NCBI RefSeq assembly: GCF_905212195.1
Contig: NZ_CAJMDQ010000006.1
Coordinates: forward strand, 1-52,868
Origin: an uncultured Anaerotignum sp.
Lineage (GTDB): Bacteria > Bacillota > Clostridia > Lachnospirales > Anaerotignaceae
Direction: 5' to 3'
Length of the DNA stretch: 52,868 nt
Position numbers and translations under genes: made by a program. The notes under the pieces are model-generated. The model made no database searches and had not been told where the DNA came from. It saw only the letters and a list, made by a program, of their open reading frames with translations. Below, piece by piece: positions 8,257-18,365 of this stretch; the first letter of the stretch is position 1; each line of letters begins with the position of its first letter.

Positions 8257-11200
8257 TTATACCATTTCGTCTTCGTCGATATAAGTGCCGTCAGCCTGAT
8301 AATCCTGCGCATCTTCGGTCTGTTCTGTTTCCAGTTCGATGTTGCGGTAACGGCTCATGCCGGTACCAGCGGGAATCAGCTTACCGATGATAACGTTTTC
8401 TTTCAGACCAATCAGTGGATCGATCTTACCTTTGATCGCTGCTTCTGTCAGGACTCTTGTTGTTTCCTGGAAGGAAGCTGCGGACAGGAAGGAATCTGTT
8501 GCCAGGGATGCTTTTGTGATACCCAGCAGTACACGGGAACCTTTTGCAGGTTCTTTGCCTTCTGCTTCCAGAGCTGCATTTGTGTTTTCAAATGTCAGCC
8601 AGTCAACCAGAGAGCCGGGCAGGAAATCTGTATCGCCGTTTTCTTCGATCTTGACACGTTTCAGCATCTGACGAACGATAACTTCGATATGCTTGTCGCT
8701 GATTTCTACACCCTGCAGACGGTATACACGCTGTACTTCCTGGATCATATAGTCCTGAACGCCTCTCAGGCCTTTGATCTTCAGAATGTCGTGAGGGTTT
8801 ACGCTACCTTCTGTGATTTCATCACCGGCTTCAATGATGTCGCCGTCGTAAACTTTGATTCTGGAACCGTAAGGAATCAGATAATCTTTTGTTTCGCCTG
8901 TTTCAGGGTTTGTGATGATTACTTCACGTTTTTTCTTGGTATCGTTCAGTGTTACATGGCCGCCGAATTCTGCGATGATTGCAAGACCCTTAGGTTTTCT
9001 TGCTTCAAACAATTCTTCGACACGAGGAAGACCCTGTGTGATGTCATCGCCGGCGATACCGCCAGTATGGAATGTACGCATTGTCAGCTGTGTACCGGGT
9101 TCACCGATGGACTGAGCCGCGATGATACCTACGGATTCACCGATACGTACATATCTGCCGGATGCCATGTTGGCACCGTAACATTTTGCACAGATACCAA
9201 CTTCGGAACGACATGTCAGTACAGTTCTGATCCAAACTTTCTTGATACCTGCTTTTTCAACTGCTTCTGCCTGATCTACAGTGATCATGGTGTCAGCAGG
9301 AACAATGATTTCGCCTGTTTCAGGATGGATGATGTCATAAGCAGACCATCTGCCGCGGATACGATCCTGCAGATCTTCGATGACTTCGTTGCCATCCATG
9401 AAAGCGGAAATTTCCATACAAGGTGTTTCGATGTTTCTGCCTTCGCAGCAGTCCCATTCTCTAACAATAATATCCTGAGATACGTCTACCAGACGACGTG
9501 TCAGGTAACCAGAGTCGGCTGTCTTCAGCGCTGTATCGGTCAGACCTTTACGAGCACCGTGAGCGGAAATGAAGTATTCCAGTACGGACAGACCTTCACG
9601 GAAGTTCGCCTTGATAGGCAGTTCGATGATACCGCCGTTAGGGGATGCCATCAGACCACGCATACCAGCCAGCTGTTTGATCTGTCTGTTGGAACCACGG
9701 GCACCGGAGTTAGCCATCATGAAGATGTTGTTGTATTTACCCAGACCAGCCAGCAGAGCCACAGTGATCTTATCATCGGCAATGTTCCATGCTTCGATAA
9801 CTTTCTGGTGACGTTCTTCGTCTGTCATCAAACCACGACGGAATTTTCTTGTGATCAGATCTACTTTTGCTTCTGCTTCTGCCAGATATTCCGCTTTTTC
9901 CTTAGGAATTTCCATATCGGATACGGATACTGTCATAGCTGCTCTTGTGGAGAATTTGTAACCCAGGGATTTGATCTTATCCAGTACATCAGCTGTCTGT
10001 GTTGCACCGCAGCGGTTGATGCACTTGTTGATGATCTTACCGATGGCTTTTTTATCTACCAGGAAACCAACTTCGTAATCAAATTTGGTTTCGTCGTTTG
10101 TTCTGTCAACGTAACCCAGATTCTGAGGAATTGCTTCGTTGAAGATGATGCGGCCAACGGTTGCTTTTACCAGTCTGGTTTCTTTTACGCCGTTAAATTC
10201 CATGGTTCTTCTGACTTTGATAACTTCCTGCAGATAGATTTCGTGGTTATCATAAGCCAGCATTGCTTCTTTTTCATCTTTAAATACTTTGATGATAGGA
10301 TCGCCTTTAGCAACGATGACATTGCCTTCTGCGTCCAGAATATCTTCTTCGTATTTTTTATTCAAATCTTCTCTTTCCAGTGTCAGGTAATACATACCCA
10401 GGATCATATCCTGAGAGGGTACGGTTACGGGAGCACCGTCGGAAGGTTTCAGCAAGTTGTTAGGAGAAAGCAGCAGGAATCTGCATTCTGCCTGTGCTTC
10501 TACGGACAGAGGTACGTGAACCGCCATCTGGTCACCGTCGAAGTCGGCGTTGTACGCTGTACATACCAGAGGATGCAGTTTGATTGCACGGCCTTCTACC
10601 AGTACGGGTTCAAATGCCTGGATACCCAGTCTATGCAGGGTTGGGGCACGGTTCAGCATAACAGGATGTTCTTTGATGACATCTTCCAAGATGTCCCAAA
10701 CTTCTGTCTGCAGTCTTTCTACCATTCTCTTAGCGGATTTGATGTTGTGAGCCAGACCATCTTCCACCAGTTTCTTCATTACAAAAGGTTTGAACAGTTC
10801 GATCGCCATTTCTTTAGGCAGACCGCACTGGAAGATTTTCAGTTCGGGGCCTACAACGATAACGGAACGGCCGGAGTAGTCAACACGTTTACCAAGCAGG
10901 TTCTGACGGAAACGACCCTGTTTACCTTTCAGCATATCGGACAGAGATTTCAGTGCTCTGTTACCGGGGCCTGTTACAGGTCTGCCGCGTCTGCCGTTGT
11001 CGATCAGGGCGTCAACAGCTTCCTGCAGCATTCTTTTTTCGTTTCTAACGATGATGTCAGGCGCGCCCAGATCCAGCAGTCTTTTCAAACGGTTGTTTCT
11101 GTTGATAACACGTCTGTACAGATCATTCAGGTCACTGGTTGCGAAACGGCCGCCGTCCAGCTGTACCATAGGACGGATGTCGGGAGGGATAACCGGGATG

Positions 11201-11904
11201 GCATCCAGAATCATCCATTCAGGCTTGTTGCCGGATACACGGAAGCTTTCTACAACTTCCAGTTTCTTGATGATACGCACACGTTTCTGACCTGTGGTGT
11301 CGACGAGCTGTTTTTTCAGCTCGTCGGCTTCTTTTTCCAGATCAATGTCCTGGAGCAGTCTTTTGATTGCTTCCGCACCCATTGCTGCTTCAAAACGGTT
11401 GCCGTATTTATCGTATGCTTCTCTGTATTCTCTTTCGCTCAGCAGCTGTTTGTACTGCAGTTCTGTGTCCCCTGCATCCAGTACGATATAAGACGCAAAG
11501 TACAGAACCTTTTCCAGTGCTCTGGGGCTCATGGAAAGAATCAGACCCATTCTGGAAGGGATACCCTTGAAATACCAGATGTGGGAAACGGGTGCAGCCA
11601 GTTCGATGTGACCCATTCTTTCTCTTCTAACCTTCGCCTTTGTTACTTCAACGCCGCAGCGGTCGCAGACAACGCCTTTGTAACGGATTCTTTTATATTT
11701 CCCACAGTGGCATTCCCAGTCCTTTGTGGGCCCGAAGATTCTTTCGCAGAACAGACCGTCTTTTTCGGGTTTCAGTGTTCTGTAGTTGATGGTTTCGGGT
11801 TTCTTTACTTCGCCTCTGGACCATTCATGGATTTTTTCAGGAGAAGCCAATCCAATCTTAATGGAATCAAAAACAATTCCCTGTTCTGTGTTTTGTGTGC
11901 TCAT
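8257..11904 (-). CDS. rpoC: RNA polymerase beta-prime subunit
   Basis: A 1215-residue catalytic subunit. The N-terminal zinc site (CHCGKYKRIRYKGVVCDRCG) lies near residue 60, the active-site NADFDGDQM near 455 and the second zinc cluster (CRSEVGICAKCYG) in the C-terminal half. The length is normal for Clostridia, with no large lineage insertion. It starts 17 nt after the rpoB stop with GAAAGGAG as ribosome binding site, so the two are co-translated. The C-terminus ends in an acidic DGTYIDEDEMV tail. It is followed by a strong terminator, which separates it from the rpsL unit. Confidence 0.98.
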   Translation of the reverse strand: MSTQNTEQGIVFDSIKIGLASPEKIHEWSRGEVKKPETINYRTLKPEKDGLFCERIFGPTKDWECHCGKYKRIRYKGVVCDRCGVEVTKAKVRRERMGHIELAAPVSHIWYFKGIPSRMGLILSMSPRALEKVLYFASYIVLDAGDTELQYKQLLSEREYREAYDKYGNRFEAAMGAEAIKRLLQDIDLEKEADELKKQLVDTTGQKRVRIIKKLEVVESFRVSGNKPEWMILDAIPVIPPDIRPMVQLDGGRFATSDLNDLYRRVINRNNRLKRLLDLGAPDIIVRNEKRMLQEAVDALIDNGRRGRPVTGPGNRALKSLSDMLKGKQGRFRQNLLGKRVDYSGRSVIVVGPELKIFQCGLPKEMAIELFKPFVMKKLVEDGLAHNIKSAKRMVERLQTEVWDILEDVIKEHPVMLNRAPTLHRLGIQAFEPVLVEGRAIKLHPLVCTAYNADFDGDQMAVHVPLSVEAQAECRFLLLSPNNLLKPSDGAPVTVPSQDMILGMYYLTLEREDLNKKYEEDILDAEGNVIVAKGDPIIKVFKDEKEAMLAYDNHEIYLQEVIKVRRTMEFNGVKETRLVKATVGRIIFNEAIPQNLGYVDRTNDETKFDYEVGFLVDKKAIGKIINKCINRCGATQTADVLDKIKSLGYKFSTRAAMTVSVSDMEIPKEKAEYLAEAEAKVDLITRKFRRGLMTDEERHQKVIEAWNIADDKITVALLAGLGKYNNIFMMANSGARGSNRQIKQLAGMRGLMASPNGGIIELPIKANFREGLSVLEYFISAHGARKGLTDTALKTADSGYLTRRLVDVSQDIIVREWDCCEGRNIETPCMEISAFMDGNEVIEDLQDRIRGRWSAYDIIHPETGEIIVPADTMITVDQAEAVEKAGIKKVWIRTVLTCRSEVGICAKCYGANMASGRYVRIGESVGIIAAQSIGEPGTQLTMRTFHTGGIAGDDITQGLPRVEELFEARKPKGLAIIAEFGGHVTLNDTKKKREVIITNPETGETKDYLIPYGSRIKVYDGDIIEAGDEITEGSVNPHDILKIKGLRGVQDYMIQEVQRVYRLQGVEISDKHIEVIVRQMLKRVKIEENGDTDFLPGSLVDWLTFENTNAALEAEGKEPAKGSRVLLGITKASLATDSFLSAASFQETTRVLTEAAIKGKIDPLIGLKENVIIGKLIPAGTGMSRYRNIELETEQTEDAQDYQADGTYIDEDEMV

Positions 11905-11921
11905 GGGCTTGTTCTCCTTTC

Positions 11922-14900
11922 TTATTCTTCGTCATAATCGTCCAACAGTTCTTCGCCGCCAGCATAATCGTCGGACAGCAGGTCGCTGTTGTCGTGTACG
12001 GTGCCTTCTTCATCATCAAAGAGGAAGTCCACCAGTTCTTCTTCGGCTGTCATAGGTCTGGGACGACGGAATTCATCGTCATCTCCTTCAAAGCCGTCGA
12101 TATTTACATTCAGATCATCCACATCTTCAATGGATTCCTTGATTTCTACTTCAGTCTGGTCTTCACGCAGTACGCGGATATCCAGTGCCAGGGACTGCAG
12201 TTCTTTCAGCAGTACCTTGAAGGATTCAGGCACGCCGGGTTCGGGGATGTTTTCGCCCTTAACGATAGCTTCGTAAGTTTTTACACGACCTACGATATCG
12301 TCGGACTTCACTGTCAGGATTTCCTGCAGTGTGTAAGCTGCGCCGTATGCTTCCAGCGCCCAAACTTCCATTTCACCGAAACGCTGACCGCCGAACTGCG
12401 CCTTACCACCCAGAGGCTGCTGGGTAACCAGGGAGTACGGGCCAGTGGAACGTGCGTGGATCTTATCGTCTACCAGATGGTGCAGTTTCAGGTAGTGCAT
12501 GTAACCGATGGTTACGCGGTTATCGAAGAATTCACCGGTACGGCCGTCACGCAGGGAAACTTTACCGTCTCTGCTGATGGCAACACCTTTCCATTCTTCT
12601 CTGTGATCTCTGTTTGCATACAGTTCATCATAGATATCGCCTTCCAGCAGGGGTTTCCATTTTTCGGAGAATTCTTCCCATTCTGTGTTGACATAGTCGT
12701 TTGCCATTTCCAGTGTATCCATGATGTCGATTTCGTTTGCACCGTCGAATACAGGTGTGCTGATTTTCCAGCCCAGAACTTTTGCAGCCAGGGACAGGTG
12801 GGTTTCCAATACCTGCCCGATATTCATACGGGAAGGAATACCCAGAGGGTTCAGTACGATGTCCAGTGGACGGCCGTTAGGCAGGAAGGGCATATCTTCC
12901 ACAGGCAGTACACGGGACACAACCCCTTTGTTACCGTGACGACCAGCCATCTTGTCGCCTACGGAGATTTTACGTTTCTGTGCAATATAAACTCTTACCA
13001 GCTGGTTAACGCCGGGACCTACGTCGTCGCCGTTTTCTCTGGTAAAGATCTTAACGTCTACGATGATACCTGTTTCACCGTGAGGAACACGCAGGGAAGT
13101 ATCTCTAACCTCTCTTGCTTTTTCACCGAAGATGGCGCGCAGCAGTCTTTCTTCTGCGGTCAGTTCAGTTTCGCCCTTAGGTGTTACTTTACCAACCAGG
13201 ATGTCGTTGGGGTGTACTTCCGCACCAATGCGGACAATACCTCTTTCATCCAGGTCACGCAGTGCGTCTTCGCCTACGTTGGGGATATCTCTTGTGATTT
13301 CTTCAGGCCCCAGTTTGGTATCTCTGGCGTCTGCTTCAAATTCATTGATATGAACGGAAGTATATACGTCGTCCTGCACCAGTTTTTCACTGAGCAGAAC
13401 CGCGTCTTCGTAGTTGTAACCTTCCCATGTCATGAAACCGATCAGAGGGTTTTTACCCAGTGCCAGTTCACCCTGACAAGTGGAAGCGCCGTCGGCGATG
13501 ATCTGACCTGCTTCAACTCTGTCGCCTACGTTAACGATAGGTTTCTGGTTCAGGCAGGTGCTCTGGTTACTTCTCTGATACTTGATCAGTTTGTATGTGT
13601 CACGCATGGATTCATCATTGCGGATCACGATTTCGTTAGCGGAAACTCTTTCTACCACGCCGCTGTTTTTCGCAATAGCGCAGATACCGGAGTCTTTCGC
13701 TGTTTTGTATTCCATACCGGTACCAACAATAGGAGAGTCAGTTACCATCAGAGGTACAGCCTGACGCTGCATGTTGGAACCCATCAGCGCACGGTTCGCG
13801 TCGTCGTTTTCCAGGAAAGGAATCAGTGCTGTTGCAACGGATACCATCTGTTTAGGAGATACGTCCATCAGGTGGATCTGGCTTCTGTCAACTTCGATGA
13901 TGTCTTCACGGTGACGACCGGTTACTTTCTTATGAACGAAGTGGCCTTCTGCATCCAGAGGTTCGTTCGCCTGCGCTACGTTGTAGTTTTCTTCTTCATC
14001 AGCGGTAACGTAAATGAACTCATCTGTTACGCGAGGTTCGTCGCCGCTCTGGTCTACTTTTCTGTAAGGCGCTTCAATGAAACCATATTCATTGATGCGG
14101 GCAAATGTTGCCAGTGTATTGATCAGACCGATGTTAGGACCTTCTGGTGTTTCGATAGGACACATTCTGCCGTAGTGAGAATGGTGAACGTCTCGAACTT
14201 CGAAGCCTGCTCTTTCTCTGGACAGACCGCCGGGGCCCAGTGCAGACAGACGTCTCTTATGTGTCAATTCACTCAGAGGGTTGTTCTGGTCCATGAACTG
14301 AGACAGCTGGGAGGAACCGAAGAATTCCTTGATAGCAGCTGTTACAGGACGCACGTTGATCAGCGCCTGAGGTGTTACCACAGCCAGATCCTGTGTTGTC
14401 ATTCTTTCACGAACAACTCTTTCCATTCTGGACAGACCGATACGGAACTGGTTCTGCAGCAGTTCCCCTACGGAACGGATACGTCTGTTGCCCAGATGGT
14501 CGATGTCGTCCACGTTGCCGTAGCCGTAATCCAGCTGCATCACATAGTTGATGGAAGCCATGATGTCTTCCAGTGTGATGTGCTTAGGCACCAGTTCGTG
14601 GATGTTTTCTTTGATGGCAGCTTTCAGTTCTTCAGCTGTTGTGTATTCGTTCAGCAGCTGTTCCAGCACAGGGAAGTAAACTCTTTCTTTGATGTTTACA
14701 TCGTCTGCTGTCAGACCGAATTCTTCCAGATATGCATCAATTGCAACTGCACGGTTTGTCAGGATTTTTACTTTTCTTTCTTCTACTTCAATATACAGGT
14801 GGTCGATGCCGCTGTCCTGGATGGTATCGCACAGTTCCATTGTCAGCACTGCGCCTTCTTCAGCCAGAACTTCCCCTGTCATAGGGTCAACCACTGCTTC

Positions 14901-15782
14901 CGCCAGTTTTGCACCGCGGATTCTGTTTCTCAGAGCCAGTTTCTTGTTGAATTTGTAACGGCCTACTTTTGCCAGGTCATAACGTTTGGGATCGAAGAAC
15001 ATGCCACGCAGCAGGGATTCGGAACTTTCCACTGTGGGAGGTTCGCCGGGACGCAGCTTTTTATAGATTTCGATCAGACCTTCTTCGTAAGACTTGGAAA
15101 CGTCTTTTTCCAGTGTTGCCAGAATCTTAGGTTCTTCGCCGAACAGGTCAATGATTTCCGCATCAGAGCCAATGCCCAGTGCACGGATCAGAACTGTCAC
15201 GGGAACTTTTCTGGTACGGTCAACTCTTACATAGAATACGTCGTTGGAGTCTGTTTCATATTCCAGCCAAGCGCCTCTGTTGGGGATAACAGTTGCGGAA
15301 AGCAGCTTTTTCCCAACTTTGTCAAAATCAGAAGCATAGTAAATGCCGGGGGAACGAACCAACTGGCTGACGATAACACGTTCTGCACCGTTGATGATGA
15401 AGGTACCTGTTTCTGTCATCAGAGGGAAATCACCCATAAAGATTTCCTGTTCCTTCAGTTCGTCCAATTCTCTGTTATACAGTCTTGCTTTTACTTTCAA
15501 TGCTGCCGCATAGGTGGCATCACGTTCCTTACATTCTTCAATGGAGAATTTGGGTTCGGAATCCAATGTAAAATCAATGAATTCCAGCACCAGATTGCCG
15601 CTGAAGTCTGTGATGGGGGAAATATCTTCAAATACTTCCTTCAAACCTTCCTTCAAAAACCACTGGTAACTGTCCTTCTGCACCTCGATCAGATTGGGCA
15701 TATCCAAAACTTCGTTGATTTTGGAATAGCTCATTCGTGTCGTGTCGCCAAAACGGAGTGCATGAATTCTGTTTTTTTCCAT
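11922..15782 (-). CDS. rpoB: RNA polymerase beta subunit
   Basis: A 1286-residue subunit. The rifampicin region reads SSQLSQFMDQNNPLSELTH followed by KRRLSALGPGG, with the residues equivalent to D516, H526 and S531 unchanged, so no resistance change is visible. The C-terminus is extended by an acidic tail of about 100 residues (EEELVDFLFDDEEG, then DDYDEE at the end), as in several Firmicutes. ATG at 15782 has GAGAGGTGA upstream. The normal upstream neighbour rplL is not here but at 32.4 kb; instead rpoB has its own promoter (16230-16258) and a leader of about 440 nt. Confidence 0.98.
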   Translation of the reverse strand: MEKNRIHALRFGDTTRMSYSKINEVLDMPNLIEVQKDSYQWFLKEGLKEVFEDISPITDFSGNLVLEFIDFTLDSEPKFSIEECKERDATYAAALKVKARLYNRELDELKEQEIFMGDFPLMTETGTFIINGAERVIVSQLVRSPGIYYASDFDKVGKKLLSATVIPNRGAWLEYETDSNDVFYVRVDRTRKVPVTVLIRALGIGSDAEIIDLFGEEPKILATLEKDVSKSYEEGLIEIYKKLRPGEPPTVESSESLLRGMFFDPKRYDLAKVGRYKFNKKLALRNRIRGAKLAEAVVDPMTGEVLAEEGAVLTMELCDTIQDSGIDHLYIEVEERKVKILTNRAVAIDAYLEEFGLTADDVNIKERVYFPVLEQLLNEYTTAEELKAAIKENIHELVPKHITLEDIMASINYVMQLDYGYGNVDDIDHLGNRRIRSVGELLQNQFRIGLSRMERVVRERMTTQDLAVVTPQALINVRPVTAAIKEFFGSSQLSQFMDQNNPLSELTHKRRLSALGPGGLSRERAGFEVRDVHHSHYGRMCPIETPEGPNIGLINTLATFARINEYGFIEAPYRKVDQSGDEPRVTDEFIYVTADEEENYNVAQANEPLDAEGHFVHKKVTGRHREDIIEVDRSQIHLMDVSPKQMVSVATALIPFLENDDANRALMGSNMQRQAVPLMVTDSPIVGTGMEYKTAKDSGICAIAKNSGVVERVSANEIVIRNDESMRDTYKLIKYQRSNQSTCLNQKPIVNVGDRVEAGQIIADGASTCQGELALGKNPLIGFMTWEGYNYEDAVLLSEKLVQDDVYTSVHINEFEADARDTKLGPEEITRDIPNVGEDALRDLDERGIVRIGAEVHPNDILVGKVTPKGETELTAEERLLRAIFGEKAREVRDTSLRVPHGETGIIVDVKIFTRENGDDVGPGVNQLVRVYIAQKRKISVGDKMAGRHGNKGVVSRVLPVEDMPFLPNGRPLDIVLNPLGIPSRMNIGQVLETHLSLAAKVLGWKISTPVFDGANEIDIMDTLEMANDYVNTEWEEFSEKWKPLLEGDIYDELYANRDHREEWKGVAISRDGKVSLRDGRTGEFFDNRVTIGYMHYLKLHHLVDDKIHARSTGPYSLVTQQPLGGKAQFGGQRFGEMEVWALEAYGAAYTLQEILTVKSDDIVGRVKTYEAIVKGENIPEPGVPESFKVLLKELQSLALDIRVLREDQTEVEIKESIEDVDDLNVNIDGFEGDDDEFRRPRPMTAEEELVDFLFDDEEGTVHDNSDLLSDDYAGGEELLDDYDEE

Positions 15783-16229
15783 CTTGTCACCTCTCGAATT
15801 TATCTATCACACCGACATTACCACTGCCCTACGGACACTTGATACAGAAAAACGACCTGTCGTTTCTCTCTATCAGGCGTCCATGGCAGCTGCTTTTTTG
15901 CAGAAATTTTCTGCTTTTGCGCAAAAAATTTAGAATTGCCCAAACAAAGCTAGACCTTTGCCTGCACCACCTTTGATCAGTGGTCGTGACAAAAGCCTCT
16001 TTTATCTAAGAAATTCTAATGCAACTTTTGAACAGTTTGCCATACAGCCTCCCGTTCACCATATTAAAAGCCAATGATTCCAAACAAAGCGCAATCCTTA
16101 TGTGTCAGAAATCCCCTGTATTTCAAGGTTCCTGCCGAATTCTGCAAAAAGATGTTGAATTTTGCAAACCTCTATGCTATACTGACCATAAATCATGGAT
16201 ATGTGTGCTTGTTTGCCAATGTGTGAGAT
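15783..16229 (-). other. Long 5' leader of rpoBC
   Basis: About 440 nt between the predicted start site (near 16224) and the rpoB ATG, with no credible gene. It contains a small hairpin near the gene, AAACGAC/GTCGTTT at 15850-15865, followed on the minus strand by TTTTTC, and a GCAGAAA/TTTCTGC stem near 15900-15914. These could act in attenuation. I do not recognise a named leader class. Confidence 0.5.
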
Positions 16230-16258
16230 ATTTTACCACATCTAAAACTGGCTGTCAA
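16230..16258 (-). promoter_or_regulatory. rpoBC promoter
   Basis: Minus strand -35 TTGACA (16258-16253), 17-nt spacer and -10 TAAAAT (16235-16230). Confidence 0.75.
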
Positions 16259-16505
16259 GCCCTTTTTCCTTGAATTTCCGGCGGTTTCCCGCCTTTTTTT
16301 ATTGCTTTTTTTCCTTCTCCCATTTGCACAACCCCTTTCCCGCTTTTCTCCGTTCTTTCCCATTGCATTTTGGGCGCAAGTGACATTTTGTATAAAACAC
16401 CGCTAAAATTCCGTTAAAATTTCATGACTGTTTTTTGATTTTAGCATCTCAAAAAATCGCAATTTTGTTAACTATTTTTGTTCTTTTTTAAATACATCAC
16501 ACTTC

Positions 16506-16534
16506 TTTACATTTTCTCCCCTACCTGTTACACT
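16506..16534 (+). promoter_or_regulatory. queH promoter
   Basis: -35 TTTACA (16506-16511), 17-nt spacer, extended -10 TGTTACACT (hexamer 16529-16534). The predicted start near 16541 leaves only about 20 nt before the TTG start of queH. Confidence 0.65.
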
Positions 16535-16561
16535 GTTTGAGATAGAAACGAGGTGTTTATC

Positions 16562-17206
16562 TTGCAGAAAGAGAATTATCAGATCGTGCTGGAACGCACG
16601 TTAAAGACCATAAAAAAGGAAGAACGCCGTCCCCGTCTGCTGCTTCATAGCTGCTGTGGCCCCTGTTCTTCTTATGTATTGGAGTATCTCTCCCATTATT
16701 TTGATATTACCGTATACTACTATAACCCCAATATCTCCCCTGCGGCGGAATTCACCCACCGCGCGGAAGAACAGCAGAAACTCATTGCTCAGATGCCTTT
16801 GGAGGGCGAAGTATCCTGTATCGTTGGAGAATATGATCCGGAAACCTTCTTCGCCATGGCAAAAGGCAGAGAACAGGAACCGGAAGGTGGACAGCGCTGC
16901 TTTGACTGCTATACTCTCCGTCTGAAAAAGACAGCGGAAGCAGCAAAGGCTGGCGGCTTTGATTACTTCACCACCACCCTTTCCATCAGCCCTCATAAAA
17001 ACGCACAGGTGCTCAATGCCATCGGCAAAGAACTGGCGGAAACCTATGGCGTTCCTTATCTCTTTTCCGATTTCAAAAAGAAAAACGGCTATAAACGCTC
17101 CTGCGAACTGTCAGAACAGTACCATCTCTACCGTCAGGATTACTGCGGCTGTCCTTTCTCCAAAGCGGAAGCCGAAGCCCGCAGAAAAGCCATCCACGGC
17201 GAATAA
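16562..17206 (+). CDS. queH: Epoxyqueuosine reductase QueH (DUF208 family)
   Basis: The 214-residue enzyme performs the last step of queuosine biosynthesis, reducing epoxyqueuosine in tRNA; QueH is the non-QueG form. Visible family marks: SCCGPCSSYVLEYL near residue 30 (vicinal cysteines plus CxxC), YYYNPNISPAAEF, GGQRCFDCY with a further CxxC, FTTTLSISPHKN and the C-terminal YRQDYCGC. The cysteines fit the known iron-sulfur and metal ligands. I choose TTG at 16562 because GAGGTG lies 6 nt upstream (16550-16555); the longer GTG start at 16553 overlaps that site and would have almost no leader. It is monocistronic, with its own promoter and terminator. Confidence 0.9.
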   Translation: MQKENYQIVLERTLKTIKKEERRPRLLLHSCCGPCSSYVLEYLSHYFDITVYYYNPNISPAAEFTHRAEEQQKLIAQMPLEGEVSCIVGEYDPETFFAMAKGREQEPEGGQRCFDCYTLRLKKTAEAAKAGGFDYFTTTLSISPHKNAQVLNAIGKELAETYGVPYLFSDFKKKNGYKRSCELSEQYHLYRQDYCGCPFSKAEAEARRKAIHGE

Positions 17207-17217
17207 ACCCAAATCCG

Positions 17218-17258
17218 ACAGCAAGAACCTTTTAAAAGGCTTTCTTGCTGTTCTTTTT
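17218..17258 (+). terminator. queH terminator
   Basis: Stem ACAGCAAGAA (17218-17227) pairing with TTCTTGCTGT (17242-17251), extended by CC/GG, then a T-rich run. Confidence 0.85.
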
Positions 17259-17303
17259 TGGAAAAAAGCCGCATTTTCTCTTTTCTTTCCCCCAAAACCG
17301 TCG

Positions 17304-17309
17304 TATAAT
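17304..17309 (+). promoter_or_regulatory. Probable -10 element of the DMT transporter gene
   Basis: TATAAT 37 nt upstream of the ATG; no good -35 is visible at 17 nt (TTTTCT). Confidence 0.45.
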
Positions 17310-17345
17310 AAACCCCGTGCAATTTTTTCTGAAAGGAGTTTTTTT

Positions 17346-18206
17346 ATGACACAAAAACAAAAGGGGATTTTGTGTATCACCGCATCATCCTTCTTTTTCG
17401 CTTTGATGAATCTGTTTGTGCGGCTATCCGGCGACCTGCCTTCCATGCAGAAAAGTTTTTTCCGTAATTTCGTGGCACTACTCTTTGCCGCTGTGATTTT
17501 GTATCGGGAACGTCCCAAAGTAACTTTCACCCCCAAAGCAAAACGCCATCTGTTCTGGCGTGCGTTCTTCGGCACCGTCGGCGTCCTCTGTAATTTCTAC
17601 GCCGTAGACCATCTGGTACTGGCAGACGCATCCATGCTCAATAAGATGTCACCGTTCTTTGCAGTCATCTTTGCTATCTTCCTGCTGAAAGAAAAGCCCA
17701 ACCGCTTCCAGACATTGTCCATCATCACCGCTTTCATCGGTGTTCTGTTCATTGTCAAACCCACAGGCAATATGAATCTCATTCCTGCTCTCATCGGGCT
17801 TATGGGCGGTCTTGGCGCAGGTCTTGCTTATACCTATGTCCGCTCTTTGGGACAACAGGGCGTTGCCGGGCCATTTATCGTGTTCTTCTTCTCGGCATTC
17901 TCCTGCGTGGTACTCCTGCCCTTCCTGATATTCGATTTCCACCCTATGACTTGGGTGCAGCTGGGTACACTTCTTCTGGCAGGTCTTTCTGCCGCTGGCG
18001 GTCAGTTTACCATCACTGCCGCTTACTGCTACGCACCTGCAAGGGAAATTTCCGTTTTCGACTACTTCCAGATTCCATTCTCAGCGCTTCTGGGCTTCAT
18101 CGTATTCGGACAGATTCCTGACTGGCTCAGTTGGATCGGTTATGCCATTATCTGCGGCACAGCCATTGCCATGTTCCTGCGTACCACCCGAACAGAAAAG
18201 GCATAA
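17346..18206 (+). CDS. DMT-superfamily transporter with two EamA domains
   Basis: A 286-residue integral membrane protein with about ten hydrophobic segments arranged as two EamA repeats (roughly residues 5-135 and 145-280), the usual size for the drug/metabolite transporter superfamily. The substrate cannot be read from the sequence. The first repeat contains KSFFRNFVALLFA and DHLVLADASMLNKMSP, motifs seen in the RhaT/YdcZ-like branch. The open frame extends far upstream through queH, but ATG at 17346 is chosen for its GAAAGGAG site 7 nt upstream. It lies alone between two terminators and has no obvious functional link to its neighbours. Confidence 0.88.
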   Translation: MTQKQKGILCITASSFFFALMNLFVRLSGDLPSMQKSFFRNFVALLFAAVILYRERPKVTFTPKAKRHLFWRAFFGTVGVLCNFYAVDHLVLADASMLNKMSPFFAVIFAIFLLKEKPNRFQTLSIITAFIGVLFIVKPTGNMNLIPALIGLMGGLGAGLAYTYVRSLGQQGVAGPFIVFFFSAFSCVVLLPFLIFDFHPMTWVQLGTLLLAGLSAAGGQFTITAAYCYAPAREISVFDYFQIPFSALLGFIVFGQIPDWLSWIGYAIICGTAIAMFLRTTRTEKA

Positions 18207-18231
18207 ACACAAATTTCTTCATCAGAAAACA

Positions 18232-18278
18232 AAGAAAGCTGGAATCTCTGCAAAATGATTTCAGCTTTCTTCTTTTTT
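18232..18278 (+). terminator. Terminator of the DMT transporter gene
   Basis: AAGAAAGCTG (18232-18241) pairs with CAGCTTTCTT (18262-18271), followed by CTTTTTT. The same stem core recurs at 21661-21695. Confidence 0.82.
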
Positions 18279-18330
18279 GCAAATTTTCAGGCATCTTTCC
18301 CATTCTCTTTTTTTCTTTCCCAATTTCTGC

Positions 18331-18336
18331 TATACT
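18331..18336 (+). promoter_or_regulatory. Extended -10 of the DUF3885-like gene
   Basis: TGC followed by TATACT, 30 nt upstream of the ATG; no convincing -35. Confidence 0.45.
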
Positions 18337-18365
18337 ATTGCAAAATATCACAAAAGGAGCCTCTT

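Noticed and set aside
8167..15842. Two antisense open frames of more than 1250 codons opposite rpoC and rpoB (similar ones opposite fusA, tuf, acd, gdhA and mreB)
   Set aside because: They mirror highly expressed genes whose codon choice avoids the triplets that would make stops on the other strand. The products are Cys/Phe/Gln-rich without domains, and no ribosome binding sites precede them.
15783..16560. Search for a tRNA, 6S RNA or riboswitch in the gap between rpoB and queH
   Set aside because: No cloverleaf, CCA end or known conserved core could be seen; only promoters and small hairpins.
16553..16561. GTG start for queH at 16553
   Set aside because: It overlaps the GAGGTG ribosome binding site and would leave a leader of about 12 nt; TTG at 16562 is better placed.
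16959..17345. Upstream extension of the DMT transporter frame into queH
   Set aside because: It is a different frame over the real queH gene, and the ATG at 17346 has a strong ribosome binding site and the family start.
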